Notes: generated by a model not told the origin, from the letters alone. A stretch of DNA of 64,000 bases from Actinacidiphila acididurans (GCF_016918855.1 NZ_JADKYB010000014.1:1-64000); one strand, 5' to 3'; shown: positions 32,557 to 41,437, counted from the stretch's first letter. Numbers and translations are program-made.

Positions 32557-34347
32557 TCAGGACGGGTCGGCCGCCCCCAGGGCCCGTATCGCGCGGCGGG
32601 CCGTGCGGCGGGTGGCGGACTCCACCGGGTCCAGTACGGGGACGGCGGCGAGCAGGCCCTTGGTGTAGGGGTCGCGCGGGGCGTCGTAGACCTGGGACAC
32701 CGGGCCTTCCTCCACGACGCGGCCGGCCCGCATCACCGCCACGCGGTCGCTGACCTGGCGCACGACGGCGAGGTCGTGGGCGATGAAGACCAGGGCGAGG
32801 CCGAGGTCCCGCTGGAGTTCGGCGAGCAGGGCGACGACCTGGGCCTGGGTGGTGACGTCCAGCGCCGAGACCGGCTCGTCGCAGACGATCAGCCGCGGCT
32901 CGGGGGCGAGCGCACGGGCGATGCCGACCCGCTGCCGCTGGCCGCCGCTGAACTCGTGCGGGTAGCGGTGGTACCAGTCGGGGTCGAGCCCGACCCGGTC
33001 CAGCAGTTCCCGGACCCGGGCGACGATCCGCGCGTCCGTCATCCCGCCGGCCGCCCGCAGCGGGTCGGCGATCGACTCACCGATGCTGCGCCGCGGGTTG
33101 AGCGAGGAGACCGGGTCCTGGAAGACCATCTGCAGTTCGCGCCGCAGCGGCCGCAGGGCGCGTTCGCCGAGCCGGGCGATGTCCCGGCCGCCGTAGTGGA
33201 TCGTGCCGGCCGTGGGGTCCAGCAGCCGCACCAGCATGCGGCCGAGCGTCGTCTTGCCGCTGCCGCTCTCCCCCACGACGCCCAGCGTCTCCCCGGGCCG
33301 TACGGTCAGCGACACCCCGTCCACGGCCGTGAACGCGGTCCGCCCGCGTCCGAACTCCCGCCGCAGGTCCACCGCGCGCAGCAGTGGTTCGCCGTCATCG
33401 CCGTTGTCGTCGCCCTTGTCGCCGTCGTCGTCCGCCGTGGCGCGCGCGGGCTCCCGTACGGTGACCGGCCCCTCGGCCGGCTCGGTGACCGCCACGACTG
33501 CCGCCACCGGCACCGGCACCCCCAGCCTCGGCACCGCCGCGAGCAGCGCCCTGGTGTACGGCTGGGCGGGCGCGTTCAGCAGCTCGGCGACCGGGCCGTG
33601 CTCGACCGCGCGGCCGCCTTCGAGTACCAGCACCTCGTCCACGCTGCCGGCCACGACGCCCAGGTCGTGGGTGACCAGCAGCAGCCCCATCCCGGTCTCG
33701 GCGCGCAACTCGTGCAGCAGGTCGAGGATCTGGGCCTGGACGGTGACGTCGAGGGCGGTGGTCGGCTCGTCGGCGACGAGCAGGCGCGGCTCGCAGGCCA
33801 GCGCCATGGCGATGAGGGCCCGCTGCCGCATGCCGCCGCTGAACTCGTGCGGCCGGGACCGGGACCGGCGGGCCGCGTCGGGGATGCCGACCCGGTCCAG
33901 GACGGCGACCGCCCGGGCGCGGGCGGCGGCGCGGGAGGCGCGGTGGTGCACCCGGTACACCTCGGCGATCTGGTCGCCGATGGCCTGGTAGGGGTCGAGG
34001 GAGGACAGCGGGTCCTGGAAGACCATGGCCGCCACCCCGCCGCGCAGGCGGCGCAGTTCGGCGTCGGGGGCGGCCAGCACGTCGGTGCCGGCCACCCGGA
34101 CCGAGCCGGTGACCCGCGCGCCGGTCCCCCGGTGCAGGTCGAGCAGTGCGTAGGCGGTCGCGCTCTTGCCGGAGCCGGACTCGCCGACCAGGCCGAGCGC
34201 GCCACCCGCGGCCAGGGTGAAGTCCAGCCCGTCCACGGCCCGTACCAGGCCCCCGGCGGTGGGGAATTCGACCCGCAGGCCGGCGACCCGGACCAGCGGC
34301 TCGGCGGTCGGGTCCGGCGCCGTGGCCGCCGTGCTCGCGGTGGTCAT
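32557..34347 (-). CDS. Fused dipeptide-type ABC transporter ATPase (DppD-DppF)
   Basis: A 596-residue protein containing two complete ATPase halves. Each has Walker A (GESGSGKSAT near residue 50 and GESGSGKTTL near residue 350), a signature (EFSGGMRQR; EFSGGQRQR), Walker B (LLVADEPTTALD; LIVCDEPVSALD) and a C-terminal oligopeptide-binding tail (NAPAQPYTRALLAA; DAPRDPYTKGLLAAVP). The join has an acidic low-complexity linker (ADDDGDKGDDNGDDGE). It powers uptake with the two permeases upstream, and its ATG overlaps the permease stop (ATGA). It is last in the operon. Confidence 0.93.
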   Translation of the reverse strand: MTTASTAATAPDPTAEPLVRVAGLRVEFPTAGGLVRAVDGLDFTLAAGGALGLVGESGSGKSATAYALLDLHRGTGARVTGSVRVAGTDVLAAPDAELRRLRGGVAAMVFQDPLSSLDPYQAIGDQIAEVYRVHHRASRAAARARAVAVLDRVGIPDAARRSRSRPHEFSGGMRQRALIAMALACEPRLLVADEPTTALDVTVQAQILDLLHELRAETGMGLLLVTHDLGVVAGSVDEVLVLEGGRAVEHGPVAELLNAPAQPYTRALLAAVPRLGVPVPVAAVVAVTEPAEGPVTVREPARATADDDGDKGDDNGDDGEPLLRAVDLRREFGRGRTAFTAVDGVSLTVRPGETLGVVGESGSGKTTLGRMLVRLLDPTAGTIHYGGRDIARLGERALRPLRRELQMVFQDPVSSLNPRRSIGESIADPLRAAGGMTDARIVARVRELLDRVGLDPDWYHRYPHEFSGGQRQRVGIARALAPEPRLIVCDEPVSALDVTTQAQVVALLAELQRDLGLALVFIAHDLAVVRQVSDRVAVMRAGRVVEEGPVSQVYDAPRDPYTKGLLAAVPVLDPVESATRRTARRAIRALGAADPS

Positions 34348-35333
34348 CGCAGCACCACCCGCCGGTCGGCGAGGGCGTAGAGGACGTCGGCCAGCGCGTT
34401 GGCGACCACCACCGCGAGGCCCATCACGAGCACGATTCCGACGATCACGGGAAGATCCTTGAGCTGGACGGACTGCACGAGCTGCTGGCCGAGGCCGGGG
34501 ATGCCGAACAGGGTCTCGGTGAGCAGCGCGCCGCCGAAGATGGTGCCGAGGTCGAGCGCGGACAGCGCGATCACCGGGGCGAGCGCGCCGCGCAGGGCGT
34601 GCCGGCGGACGATGGCCCGCTCGCCGACGCCGTACGCGCGGAAGGTCCGGATGTGGTCCTCGGCCAGGGTCTCCAGCAGCGAGGAGCGGGTCAGCCGGGC
34701 GTATTTGGCGGCCTCGACCAGCGCGAGCGCCAGCCAGGGCAGCAGCAGGTTCCAGGCCCACTGCTGGGGGTCGTCGGTCAGCGGGACGTACGACGGGTAC
34801 GGCAGCCACTGCAGCCAGGCGCAGAACACCAGGAGCAGCAGGATGCCGGTGATGAACACCGGGGTCGCCACGCCCACCAGGGTGAACGCGGTGAGCAGCC
34901 GTTCGACGATGCCGCCGCGGCGCAGCGCCGAGACCAGGCCGGTGCCGACGCCGATGATCAGCCACAGCACCATGGCGCCCAGCGCGAGCGAGGCGGTGGC
35001 CGGCAGCTTCTCGCCGACGATGGACGTGACGAGTTCGCCGGTCCGGTAGGACTGGCCCAGGCACGGCGCCGGGCAGTGCAGCGCGCCGGTGCCGGTGCTG
35101 TACGTGTGGCCGGCCACGATGCCGCGCAGGAAGTGCCAGAACTGCGCGTACACCGGATCGTCCAGGCCCATCTGGGTGCGGACCTGCTGGACCTGCGCGA
35201 CCGAGCACTTGGGGCCGCAGGCCAGCCGGGCCGGGTCGCCGGGCGCCAGGTAGAAGACCGCGTAGAGCACGGCGGCCAGCGCCAGCAGGACGAACAGGGC
35301 CTGCACGGAGCGGCGCAGCAGGAAGCGGGTCAC
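34344..35333 (-). CDS. ABC transporter permease (DppB type)
   Basis: A 329-residue permease with six predicted membrane segments and the EAA-type loop (LTETLFGIPGLGQQLVQSVQLKDLPVI). Residues 37-95 form an extracytoplasmic loop holding four Cys (LACGPKCSVA and LHCPAPCLGQ), unusual for the family and able to form disulfides. It overlaps the upstream permease by four bases (GTGA) and the ATPase by four (ATGA), so the three are translationally coupled. GTG 35333 is the start. The gene lies after, not before, the DppC-type permease, the reverse of the usual dpp order. Confidence 0.9.
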   Translation of the reverse strand: MTRFLLRRSVQALFVLLALAAVLYAVFYLAPGDPARLACGPKCSVAQVQQVRTQMGLDDPVYAQFWHFLRGIVAGHTYSTGTGALHCPAPCLGQSYRTGELVTSIVGEKLPATASLALGAMVLWLIIGVGTGLVSALRRGGIVERLLTAFTLVGVATPVFITGILLLLVFCAWLQWLPYPSYVPLTDDPQQWAWNLLLPWLALALVEAAKYARLTRSSLLETLAEDHIRTFRAYGVGERAIVRRHALRGALAPVIALSALDLGTIFGGALLTETLFGIPGLGQQLVQSVQLKDLPVIVGIVLVMGLAVVVANALADVLYALADRRVVLR

Positions 35334-36481
35334 GCGCCCTCACCGCCCGCGTCCTGGTGGCGGGAATCGCTGCGGGTGTCGGGACCCGAATCGGTACGTG
35401 CATCGGTACGCGCCCGCGTGCCCGGCACGGCGTCCGACGCCTTTCGCGCGCCCATGGCGCCCGATTCCTTTTCCGCGTCCATGGCGGCGGCTCCCGCCCG
35501 GGACCCCGCCTTCGTGCCCACCCGCAGCCGGGCCGCCGCGCGCGGGTCGAGCGCGGTCCTGATGCCCTCGGCGAGCACCGTGAAGGCGAGCACGGTGACG
35601 AAGACCATGAGGGCCGGTATCACGACGTAGGAGGTGTCGGCCTGGTACCAGGTGGTCGCGCTGGAGAGCATCTGGCCCCAGGAAGGGGTGGGCGGGACCA
35701 CGCCGATGCCGAGGAAGGACAGGCCGGCCTCGGAGACGATGTTGGTGGGGAGGGTCACCGCCGCGTAGGTGAGCACGGGCGCGACCAGGGCGGGCAGCAT
35801 CTCGCGGCGGGCGGTGCGCCACGGCGAGGAGCCGGCCAGCCGGGAGGCGGCCACGTAGTCCAGGGACTTCAGGGTGAGCACCTGGGCGCGGACGATCTTG
35901 GCGAAGCCGCCCCAGGCGAGCAGGCCGAGCACGAGGGCGAGCAGCACCGGGCGCGGGAAGCCGCCGGGCACCACCGCGAGCAGCGCGATGGCGAGGATGA
36001 GCGCGGGCATCACCACGAACACGTCGGTGATCCGGCTGAGCAGCGAGTCCACCCAGCGGGTGCCCAGGCCCGCGGCGAGCCCGAGGGCCACCCCGATGAC
36101 CACCTGGAGCGCGGTGGCGGCGAGCGCGATGCCCAGCGAGACGCGGGCGCCGTAGACGAGGCGGGCGAACAGGTCGCGCCCGGTGCCGGGTTCGACGCCC
36201 AGCCAGTGGCTGCCGCTGATGCCGCCGAGGTGCCCGAGGGGCACTCCGCCGGCCGCGGAGTCCACCAGGTTCGCGTGGTAGGTGGTGGTGTCCTGGCCCT
36301 CGATCGCGGCGAGCAGGGGTGCGCCCACCGCGGCCAGGGCGAGCAGGAGGACGACGGCGCCGCCGGCCATTGCCGCGCGCCGGGTGCGCAGCCGTCGCCA
36401 GATCTGCCGGGCCCCCGAGGCCGGGACCGGCGCGGTGGCACCGGTCCCGGCCTCGACGGCCGCCATTGCGTCGAGTGTCAC
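35330..36481 (-). CDS. ABC transporter permease (DppC type)
   Basis: A 383-residue permease with an N-terminal cytosolic segment, five to six membrane helices and the EAA loop SEAGLSFLGIGVVPPTPSWGQML typical of DppC/OppC. The last ~60 residues (from ARLRVGTKAGSRAG) are a hydrophilic, Ala/Asp/Arg-rich tail beyond the normal family end. GTG 36481 lies four bases after the substrate-binding protein stop, so it is coupled to it. It overlaps the following permease by GTGA. Confidence 0.9.
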   Translation of the reverse strand: MTLDAMAAVEAGTGATAPVPASGARQIWRRLRTRRAAMAGGAVVLLLALAAVGAPLLAAIEGQDTTTYHANLVDSAAGGVPLGHLGGISGSHWLGVEPGTGRDLFARLVYGARVSLGIALAATALQVVIGVALGLAAGLGTRWVDSLLSRITDVFVVMPALILAIALLAVVPGGFPRPVLLALVLGLLAWGGFAKIVRAQVLTLKSLDYVAASRLAGSSPWRTARREMLPALVAPVLTYAAVTLPTNIVSEAGLSFLGIGVVPPTPSWGQMLSSATTWYQADTSYVVIPALMVFVTVLAFTVLAEGIRTALDPRAAARLRVGTKAGSRAGAAAMDAEKESGAMGARKASDAVPGTRARTDARTDSGPDTRSDSRHQDAGGEGA

Positions 36482-36485
36482 GGCG

Positions 36486-38213
36486 TCACTTCACCGCGAC
36501 CTGGGAGATGTCCAGCACGCCGGTCCAGTCGCTGATCACCACGTTGCGGATGTTCTTGCCGAACAGCCGCTTGTAGACCGGGTGGTAGAGCGGCACGGTC
36601 AGCGCCTGCTCGCCGATCTTCTTGTCCAGGGCGCCCCAGCGGACGGCGGCGGCCTTCAGGTCGGTGATCTTGTTGATGGCGTCGATCTCGTTGTTCACGG
36701 CCGGGTCGTCGAGCTGCGCGTTGTTGAAGTTGGAGCCGCCGCTGACGATCTGCCGGCCGTCGAAGATCGGGCCGAGGAAGGGGCCGCCGGACGGCCAGTC
36801 GGCGCCCCAGCCGGCCAGGAAGAAGCCGGGCTCGGTCTTCAGGTCGTGCACCTTGTCGCTGAAGGCGTTGTGCTCCTGGCCGTCGAGCTTGACGGTGATG
36901 CCGGCGAGCTTGAGCGCCTCCTGGATGGCGGTGGCGACCTCGGGGCCCTGTTCGTCGCCCTTGGTGACGTCGTGGGTGAGGCTGACGGTCAGGCCGTTCG
37001 GGTAGCCGGCCTCCTTCAGCAGCTCCTTGGCCTTGGCCGGGTTGCCGGTCGCCCCGGCCGGGAACGGGTCGTAGGGCGTGTAGCCGAAGGACGCCTGCGG
37101 GGGCAGGAAGGTGGTGGCCGGCTCGTTGAGCGAGGAGCCGCCCTGGGCGTTGATGACAGTGGTGCGGTTGACGGCGTAGGCGATGGCCTCGCGCACCTTG
37201 ATGTTGTCGAACGGCTTCACCTTCGGATTGAAGGCGATGTAGTCGGTGTAGCCGAAGTGGCCGGTGCCGACCCGCGAGGCCAGGTTCTTGTCGCCGGTGA
37301 TCTTCGCCAGCTCCGCCGGGCCGAGGTTGGTGTCGGTGGTGACGGCGTCCGCGTCCTTGCCGACACCTGCCGACAGCCGCTGGTCGATGACCGCCTGGTC
37401 GAGCCCGGACTGCACGTCAATGGTGTCGGGGTACGCCTTGCGCTGGCTGTCGGTGGCCGCCGACCAGTGCGGGTTGCGGACCAGCACCAGGTGCTCGCCG
37501 TTGTTCTCGTTCTTGACGACCCGGTACGGGCCGGAGGAGACCGGGTGCTCGGCGTAGTTGACGCCGGTGTCCTTGGCCTTGGGCACGGGTGCGAACGAGG
37601 TCTGCGTGGCCAGCAGCGGGAACTCGCCCTCGGGCTTGTTCAGGTGGAAGACGATGGTCTTCGCGTCCGGCGTCTGGATCGCGGACAGGCCCTTGGGGTC
37701 CTTGTACGGGCCCTGGTAGCCGGCCGCGCCGACCAGCCAGTCGCGCAGGTAGGGGGCGCCGCCGGACAGTTCGGGGGCGAAGGAGCGCTCGATGTCGTAC
37801 TTGATGTCGGCGGTGGTGATGGGCGTGCCGTCCTCGTAGGTCAGGCCGTCCTTGAGGTGGTACGTCCACACGGTCGCGTTCTGGCTCGGCTCGCCGGTGT
37901 CGGTGGCCAGGTCGGGGACGACCTTGGAGCCGGCCGCGCCGTCGGCCCGGTTGCGGGTGGTCAGGGTGCGGTAGACGAGCGAGGGCACGTTGCCGCCGCC
38001 GGAGGTGTAGAGGCGGGCCGGGTCGAAGTCCTCCTGCGCCTGGTTGTTCAGGACGTAGAGGGTGCCGCCCCGGTGCGGGCTCGCGTCGGCCGCCTTGGCG
38101 CCGCCACCGCTCTTGGGTCCGCAGGCGGCGGTCCCTCCGGCAAGGGCCAGACCGACGACGATCACTCCGATCCTGGTCGAGGTCCGGTGCGATACAAGAG
38201 GCAGGTGAGGCAT
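36486..38213 (-). CDS. ABC transporter substrate-binding lipoprotein (SBP family 5)
   Basis: A 575-residue lipoprotein: basic N-terminus MPHLPLVSHRTSTR, hydrophobic segment VIVVGLALAGG and lipobox TAAC (Cys ~31), followed by a Gly-rich spacer. Family-5 signatures are seen in GGTLYVLNNQAQEDFDPARLYTSGGGN and DNIKVREAIAYAVNRTTV. It binds an oligopeptide or similar ligand outside the cell. ATG 38213 has AAAGG upstream; the frame is open upstream to 38513, but that part is leader. The transcript carries a small leader ORF (38408-38506) ~195 bases earlier. Confidence 0.93.
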   Translation of the reverse strand: MPHLPLVSHRTSTRIGVIVVGLALAGGTAACGPKSGGGAKAADASPHRGGTLYVLNNQAQEDFDPARLYTSGGGNVPSLVYRTLTTRNRADGAAGSKVVPDLATDTGEPSQNATVWTYHLKDGLTYEDGTPITTADIKYDIERSFAPELSGGAPYLRDWLVGAAGYQGPYKDPKGLSAIQTPDAKTIVFHLNKPEGEFPLLATQTSFAPVPKAKDTGVNYAEHPVSSGPYRVVKNENNGEHLVLVRNPHWSAATDSQRKAYPDTIDVQSGLDQAVIDQRLSAGVGKDADAVTTDTNLGPAELAKITGDKNLASRVGTGHFGYTDYIAFNPKVKPFDNIKVREAIAYAVNRTTVINAQGGSSLNEPATTFLPPQASFGYTPYDPFPAGATGNPAKAKELLKEAGYPNGLTVSLTHDVTKGDEQGPEVATAIQEALKLAGITVKLDGQEHNAFSDKVHDLKTEPGFFLAGWGADWPSGGPFLGPIFDGRQIVSGGSNFNNAQLDDPAVNNEIDAINKITDLKAAAVRWGALDKKIGEQALTVPLYHPVYKRLFGKNIRNVVISDWTGVLDISQVAVK

Positions 38214-38407
38214 GGGTGAACCTTTCGGGCCGCTTTTCGGCCACTTCGGAAAATGCGCGGGCAGCGTTGCGTCGCTGGGTGGGCGCACACGCACGCGCCC
38301 GCGGCGGGGGATGGCGGACGGGCCCGCCGGAAGGGCGCCCTGGGCGGAGGGACGGCACGCGTACGGACGCGCGGTGTACCTCGACGCGGGGGCGCCGGAA
38401 ATCGTTG

Positions 38408-38506
38408 TCAGCGACAGTGCACGTCGGCCACGCTGTGCGCGGCAACACCGATGAGCGCCAGCTCGATGGCGGCGCGGCACGGCGGCGGTGCGGGTCGGTA
38501 GGACAT
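38408..38506 (-). CDS. Candidate cysteine-ending leader peptide of the ABC operon
   Basis: A 32-codon ORF upstream of the substrate-binding protein. It starts MSYRPAPPPCRAAIELALIG and ends VADVHCR, with Cys as the penultimate codon before the stop, a pattern seen in Streptomyces leader peptides ahead of sulfur and ABC-transporter genes. The ATG is preceded by CACGCT six bases away and TTGACA 18 bases before that, with no Shine-Dalgarno, so the transcript may be leaderless. Stems between its stop and the next gene (for example GGGCGC...GCGCCC near 38280-38305) could terminate. A link to cysteine supply is inference. Confidence 0.5.
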   Translation of the reverse strand: MSYRPAPPPCRAAIELALIGVAAHSVADVHCR

Positions 38507-38512
38507 GCCGCA

Positions 38513-38560
38513 AGCGTGCAGCGCGGTCCGCCCGGATGTCAAAGGCACATCAATGACATC
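38513..38560 (-). promoter_or_regulatory. Promoter and overlapping inverted repeat of the ABC operon
   Basis: On the minus strand, TTGACA at 38542-38537, an 18-base spacer and CACGCT at 38518-38513 precede the leader ATG (38506) by six bases. The inverted repeat GATGTCA...TGACATC (38535-38541 and 38554-38560, 12-base spacer) overlaps the -35, so a repressor could sit there. Confidence 0.5.
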
Positions 38561-38624
38561 TCCAAGTGTGGCTTATGGAGATGGTGCGGATGTGGTACGG
38601 GAACCGTGGGACAAGCGGGACGAG

Positions 38625-40304
38625 TTACGGAAACGGCCACGGGTTGGGGCGGCAGGTGGGACCGCCGTCCAGCGACAGGAACTTGGTCTGCTGCATCATC
38701 ACCGGGGCCGGCGCGCCGGGCGCCGGGCAGCCCACGTGACCGTGCCCGAGGCGATGGCCGACCTCGTGGTTGATGAGCATCTGGCGGTAGGCGTGCATCC
38801 GCGCGGGGCCGTAGGTGGCGGCGCCCTGCGCCCACCGGTAGGCGTTGATCATGGTGCGCGGAGTCGACGCCGAGTCGCATGACACGTTTTCAGCCACCGT
38901 GTCCAGCCCGGATTTCGCGCACCACTTGGCGGTGGTGCCGGGACTGGCGAGGGTGATCACGATGTCCGCGGGGCCGGTTGACACCCGCTCGAAGGTCATG
39001 GTGCCGCCGTGGCCCCAACTGCGCGGGTCGTTCAGGGTCTTGTAGACCGCGTCGGCGAACAGGCCGGGGTCCAGCGGCAGGCCCCGCTCCACGTCGACCC
39101 GCACCCGCATCACCTTGCCGCGGCCGGGGGCGGCCTGGTGGCCGGGCACCGTCACGAAGGCGCCGGACAGGCTCAGCCGTGGGTCCAGCGGGTACTGGCG
39201 GGCCATGAGCGCGTCGTATCCGGGGGCGGCCGTCGCGGTCACCGCGGGGGCGGCGGCCCGGGGCACGGCACCGGTCGCCGCGGAGGTCGCCGTACCGGTC
39301 GCCCCCTCCGGGGTGGACCTGGTCGCGGGGTCCTTCCCGTCCGGCCGGCTGTGCTTCTTCTCACCTTCGGCGAGTTGTCCGGCGGCGACCACGGCGAGCA
39401 CGGTGACCACCGCGGCGGCCGCGACTCCGCCGAGGGCGCGGGCCTTTCCGCCGCCCTTGGCACCGTCGGGCGCGGCTTCGGCCGCCTCGGGCCCGCCGGA
39501 AGTCCTGGCCGGCTTACCCGCCTTGCCCGCTTTGTCCTTCTTGTTCGTTGCGTCCGGTGTGATGTCCGCACCCGCCGGATCCGTACGTCCGGCCGCCGGA
39601 TCGTCCTGCCCCGGTCGTACGTCGCTCCGCGCGGGCGCGTCGAAGGCGTCCAGGAACTCCTGCCGGGGCCGGGGCACGCCGCCCTGGGCCCGCAACGCTC
39701 CGCCGCCCGCGGTGGCCGGAATCACGCGTCCGGCGGCCGAACCGGCCGGACCGCCGAGCGCGGGGGGCCGTAGCGCCGGGCCGGTGTCGTACGCCGCCCA
39801 GTCCTCGGCCCAGGACTCGACCGGGTCCGGCGCGGACCGCCGCCCGCGCCCGCCGGAGGCCGTCCAGCCGCCCGGCCGCCCCCAGGCGGTGTGCTCGCGG
39901 TGCTCGGGGTGCCCGGCGGCCGGGCGGACCGCCGCGAAGCCGCCGGTGTCGGACGGGTCGTCCGGGTACGGGTCCGCGAGCGGGAGTGGGCGCACGGAAG
40001 GCGCCGGAAAGGGCTCGGCGAACGGGTCCGCGAAGGGCTCGGGGCCGGTGACGCGGCCGGTCAGGGGGCGGGCCAGCGGACCGCCGGGATCGCGGCGCCT
40101 GCGTCCGGTGCCGGGGGCCGCCATGGGTGATGTCGGTATCGGGGGCGCCGGCCTCGATCCGCCGGGTTCGTCGCGGCCGTCGAAGTCGTTCAGGCCGTTC
40201 AGGCCGTTCAGTCCGCCCAGGCCGCCCAAGCCGTTCAGGCCCGCAAAGCCGTCCAGGTCGCCCAGGCCGTCGGGGCCGTCGTCGTTCGCGCTGTGCCTGC
40301 CCAC
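38625..40304 (-). CDS. DUF3152 protein with HExxH metalloprotease-like end
   Basis: About 559 residues starting GTG 40304 (VGRHSANDDG). The N-terminal ~290 are disordered and repetitive, with Leu-Gly-Asn runs. A single membrane segment GGVAAAAVVTVLAVVAAG lies at ~residue 310. The extracytoplasmic DUF3152 domain ends with YRQMLINHEVGHRLGHGHVGC, a zinc-protease motif HExxHxxGHxH, and two late Cys. A homologue lies in the same place in M. tuberculosis (Rv3207c). It is probably an exported metallopeptidase acting in the envelope; the substrate is unknown. The gene lies eight bases after the hydrolase stop and is likely in one operon with it. Confidence 0.88.
   Translation of the reverse strand: MGRHSANDDGPDGLGDLDGFAGLNGLGGLGGLNGLNGLNDFDGRDEPGGSRPAPPIPTSPMAAPGTGRRRRDPGGPLARPLTGRVTGPEPFADPFAEPFPAPSVRPLPLADPYPDDPSDTGGFAAVRPAAGHPEHREHTAWGRPGGWTASGGRGRRSAPDPVESWAEDWAAYDTGPALRPPALGGPAGSAAGRVIPATAGGGALRAQGGVPRPRQEFLDAFDAPARSDVRPGQDDPAAGRTDPAGADITPDATNKKDKAGKAGKPARTSGGPEAAEAAPDGAKGGGKARALGGVAAAAVVTVLAVVAAGQLAEGEKKHSRPDGKDPATRSTPEGATGTATSAATGAVPRAAAPAVTATAAPGYDALMARQYPLDPRLSLSGAFVTVPGHQAAPGRGKVMRVRVDVERGLPLDPGLFADAVYKTLNDPRSWGHGGTMTFERVSTGPADIVITLASPGTTAKWCAKSGLDTVAENVSCDSASTPRTMINAYRWAQGAATYGPARMHAYRQMLINHEVGHRLGHGHVGCPAPGAPAPVMMQQTKFLSLDGGPTCRPNPWPFP
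40182..40280 (-). repeat. Eleven 9-bp tandem repeats inside the DUF3152 gene
   Basis: Units resembling CAGGCCGTT repeat 11 times (two exact at 40191-40208), encoding a GLN/GLG tract (LNGLGGLGGLNGLNGL) in the disordered N-terminus. Length polymorphism between strains would be expected. Confidence 0.85.
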
Positions 40305-40312
40305 TCCCGCGC

Positions 40313-41320
40313 TCAGCTCCCGGCCACCGCGGCCGACGGGCCGGTGCCGGGCTCCGTACGTCCCGGTACACCGGCCCGTTCGTCCAGCAGGGCGCGGAAG
40401 GCCCGGGCCACCAGTTCCGGGTGTTCCATCATCGCCACGTGCCCGCTGTCCGGAATGGTCAGCAGCCGCGAGTCGCGGAAGGCGTGGCCGGCCCGGCGGG
40501 CGGTCTTGATCGACACCAGCTTGTCCCGTCCGCCGTAGACCAGCAGGGTCGGCGCGAGCACCCGCTCGGCCTGCCGCCACAGCGCGTGCTGCCCACTGAG
40601 GGTGTACGCGTTCACGATCCCGCGGGTGGAGCGGATCATGGCGTCCCAGAAGTACGGCAGCTCCAGCCGCCGCTGGTACTCCGCCGCGGCCTCGGCGCGA
40701 GTCCGCTCGTCGATCACCGACGGGTCGCCGTAGCAGAGCGCGAAGAGCTCGGCGGCCCGGCGCTCGACCGGCCAGTCGCGGGTCGCGCGCATGTAGAGCC
40801 GGGGCAGGCCGGGCACCGAGGCGAGGCCGGTGGGCCAGGCGGTGCGCTGCGGCGGCACCTCGGGCATCGCGGGCGAGACCAGGGTGAGGGTGCGCACCAG
40901 GTCCGGCCGGGCCGCGGCCACCTTGACGGCGACCGCGCCGCCCATCGAATTGCCGAACAGGTGCACCGGGCCGCGGCGCTCGGCGTCGAGCAGCCGCACC
41001 ACCGCGCGGGCGTGTCCGGCCAGGGAGTAGTTGCCGTCGTCGGGCGGCGGTGAATGGCCGAATCCCGGCAGGTCCAGCGCCTCGCTGTCGACGATTCCGG
41101 CCAGTTTGTCCATCAGGGCCGACCAGTTCTGCGAGGAACCGCCGAGTCCGTGCACGTACAGCGCGGGCTCGGCGCCGGCCGGCAACGCGCGGGAGCGCAC
41201 CACCAGGCTGAGCCCCGCCAGTCGCACGGTCCGGGCCGATTCGCCGTCCGCGAGCACCGGTCCGGCGGGGGGCACGGTCGCGGCCACGGCGGCCGCTTCG
41301 GCTGTCTCGGTCGAGCGCAT
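40313..41320 (-). CDS. Alpha/beta hydrolase
   Basis: A 335-residue protein with an alpha/beta hydrolase fold: oxyanion segment ALYVHGLGGSSQNW, nucleophile elbow FGNSMGGAVAV (GxSxG), a late Asp region (LVYGGRDKLV) and His in IPDSGHVAMMEHPE. The substrate is unknown; a lipase/esterase-like role is possible. There is no signal peptide. It is the first gene of a two-gene set with DUF3152, as in mycobacteria where a hydrolase also neighbours this gene. Start ATG 41320 faces the divergent small gene at 41438. Confidence 0.85.
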   Translation of the reverse strand: MRSTETAEAAAVAATVPPAGPVLADGESARTVRLAGLSLVVRSRALPAGAEPALYVHGLGGSSQNWSALMDKLAGIVDSEALDLPGFGHSPPPDDGNYSLAGHARAVVRLLDAERRGPVHLFGNSMGGAVAVKVAAARPDLVRTLTLVSPAMPEVPPQRTAWPTGLASVPGLPRLYMRATRDWPVERRAAELFALCYGDPSVIDERTRAEAAAEYQRRLELPYFWDAMIRSTRGIVNAYTLSGQHALWRQAERVLAPTLLVYGGRDKLVSIKTARRAGHAFRDSRLLTIPDSGHVAMMEHPELVARAFRALLDERAGVPGRTEPGTGPSAAVAGS

Positions 41321-41437
41321 GCTCCGATGTTACGAGACGATCACGCGGGTGCTTGTGTGGTTGCGGCCACAACCGGTCAGAAGGAGCGCAGGGGAGGCAG
41401 AAGGAGGATCGTAGGTCACGGCAGAAAAGGAGGCGCC

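Noticed and set aside
38214..38513. N-terminal extension of the substrate-binding protein
   Set aside because: The signal peptide at ATG 38213 is typical, and the upstream stretch is the leader region.
39239..39571. Many long ORFs antisense to real genes (e.g. within DUF3152, TetR and helicase genes)
   Set aside because: High GC content makes third-position-driven shadow frames; they lack ribosome-binding sites, domains and natural composition.
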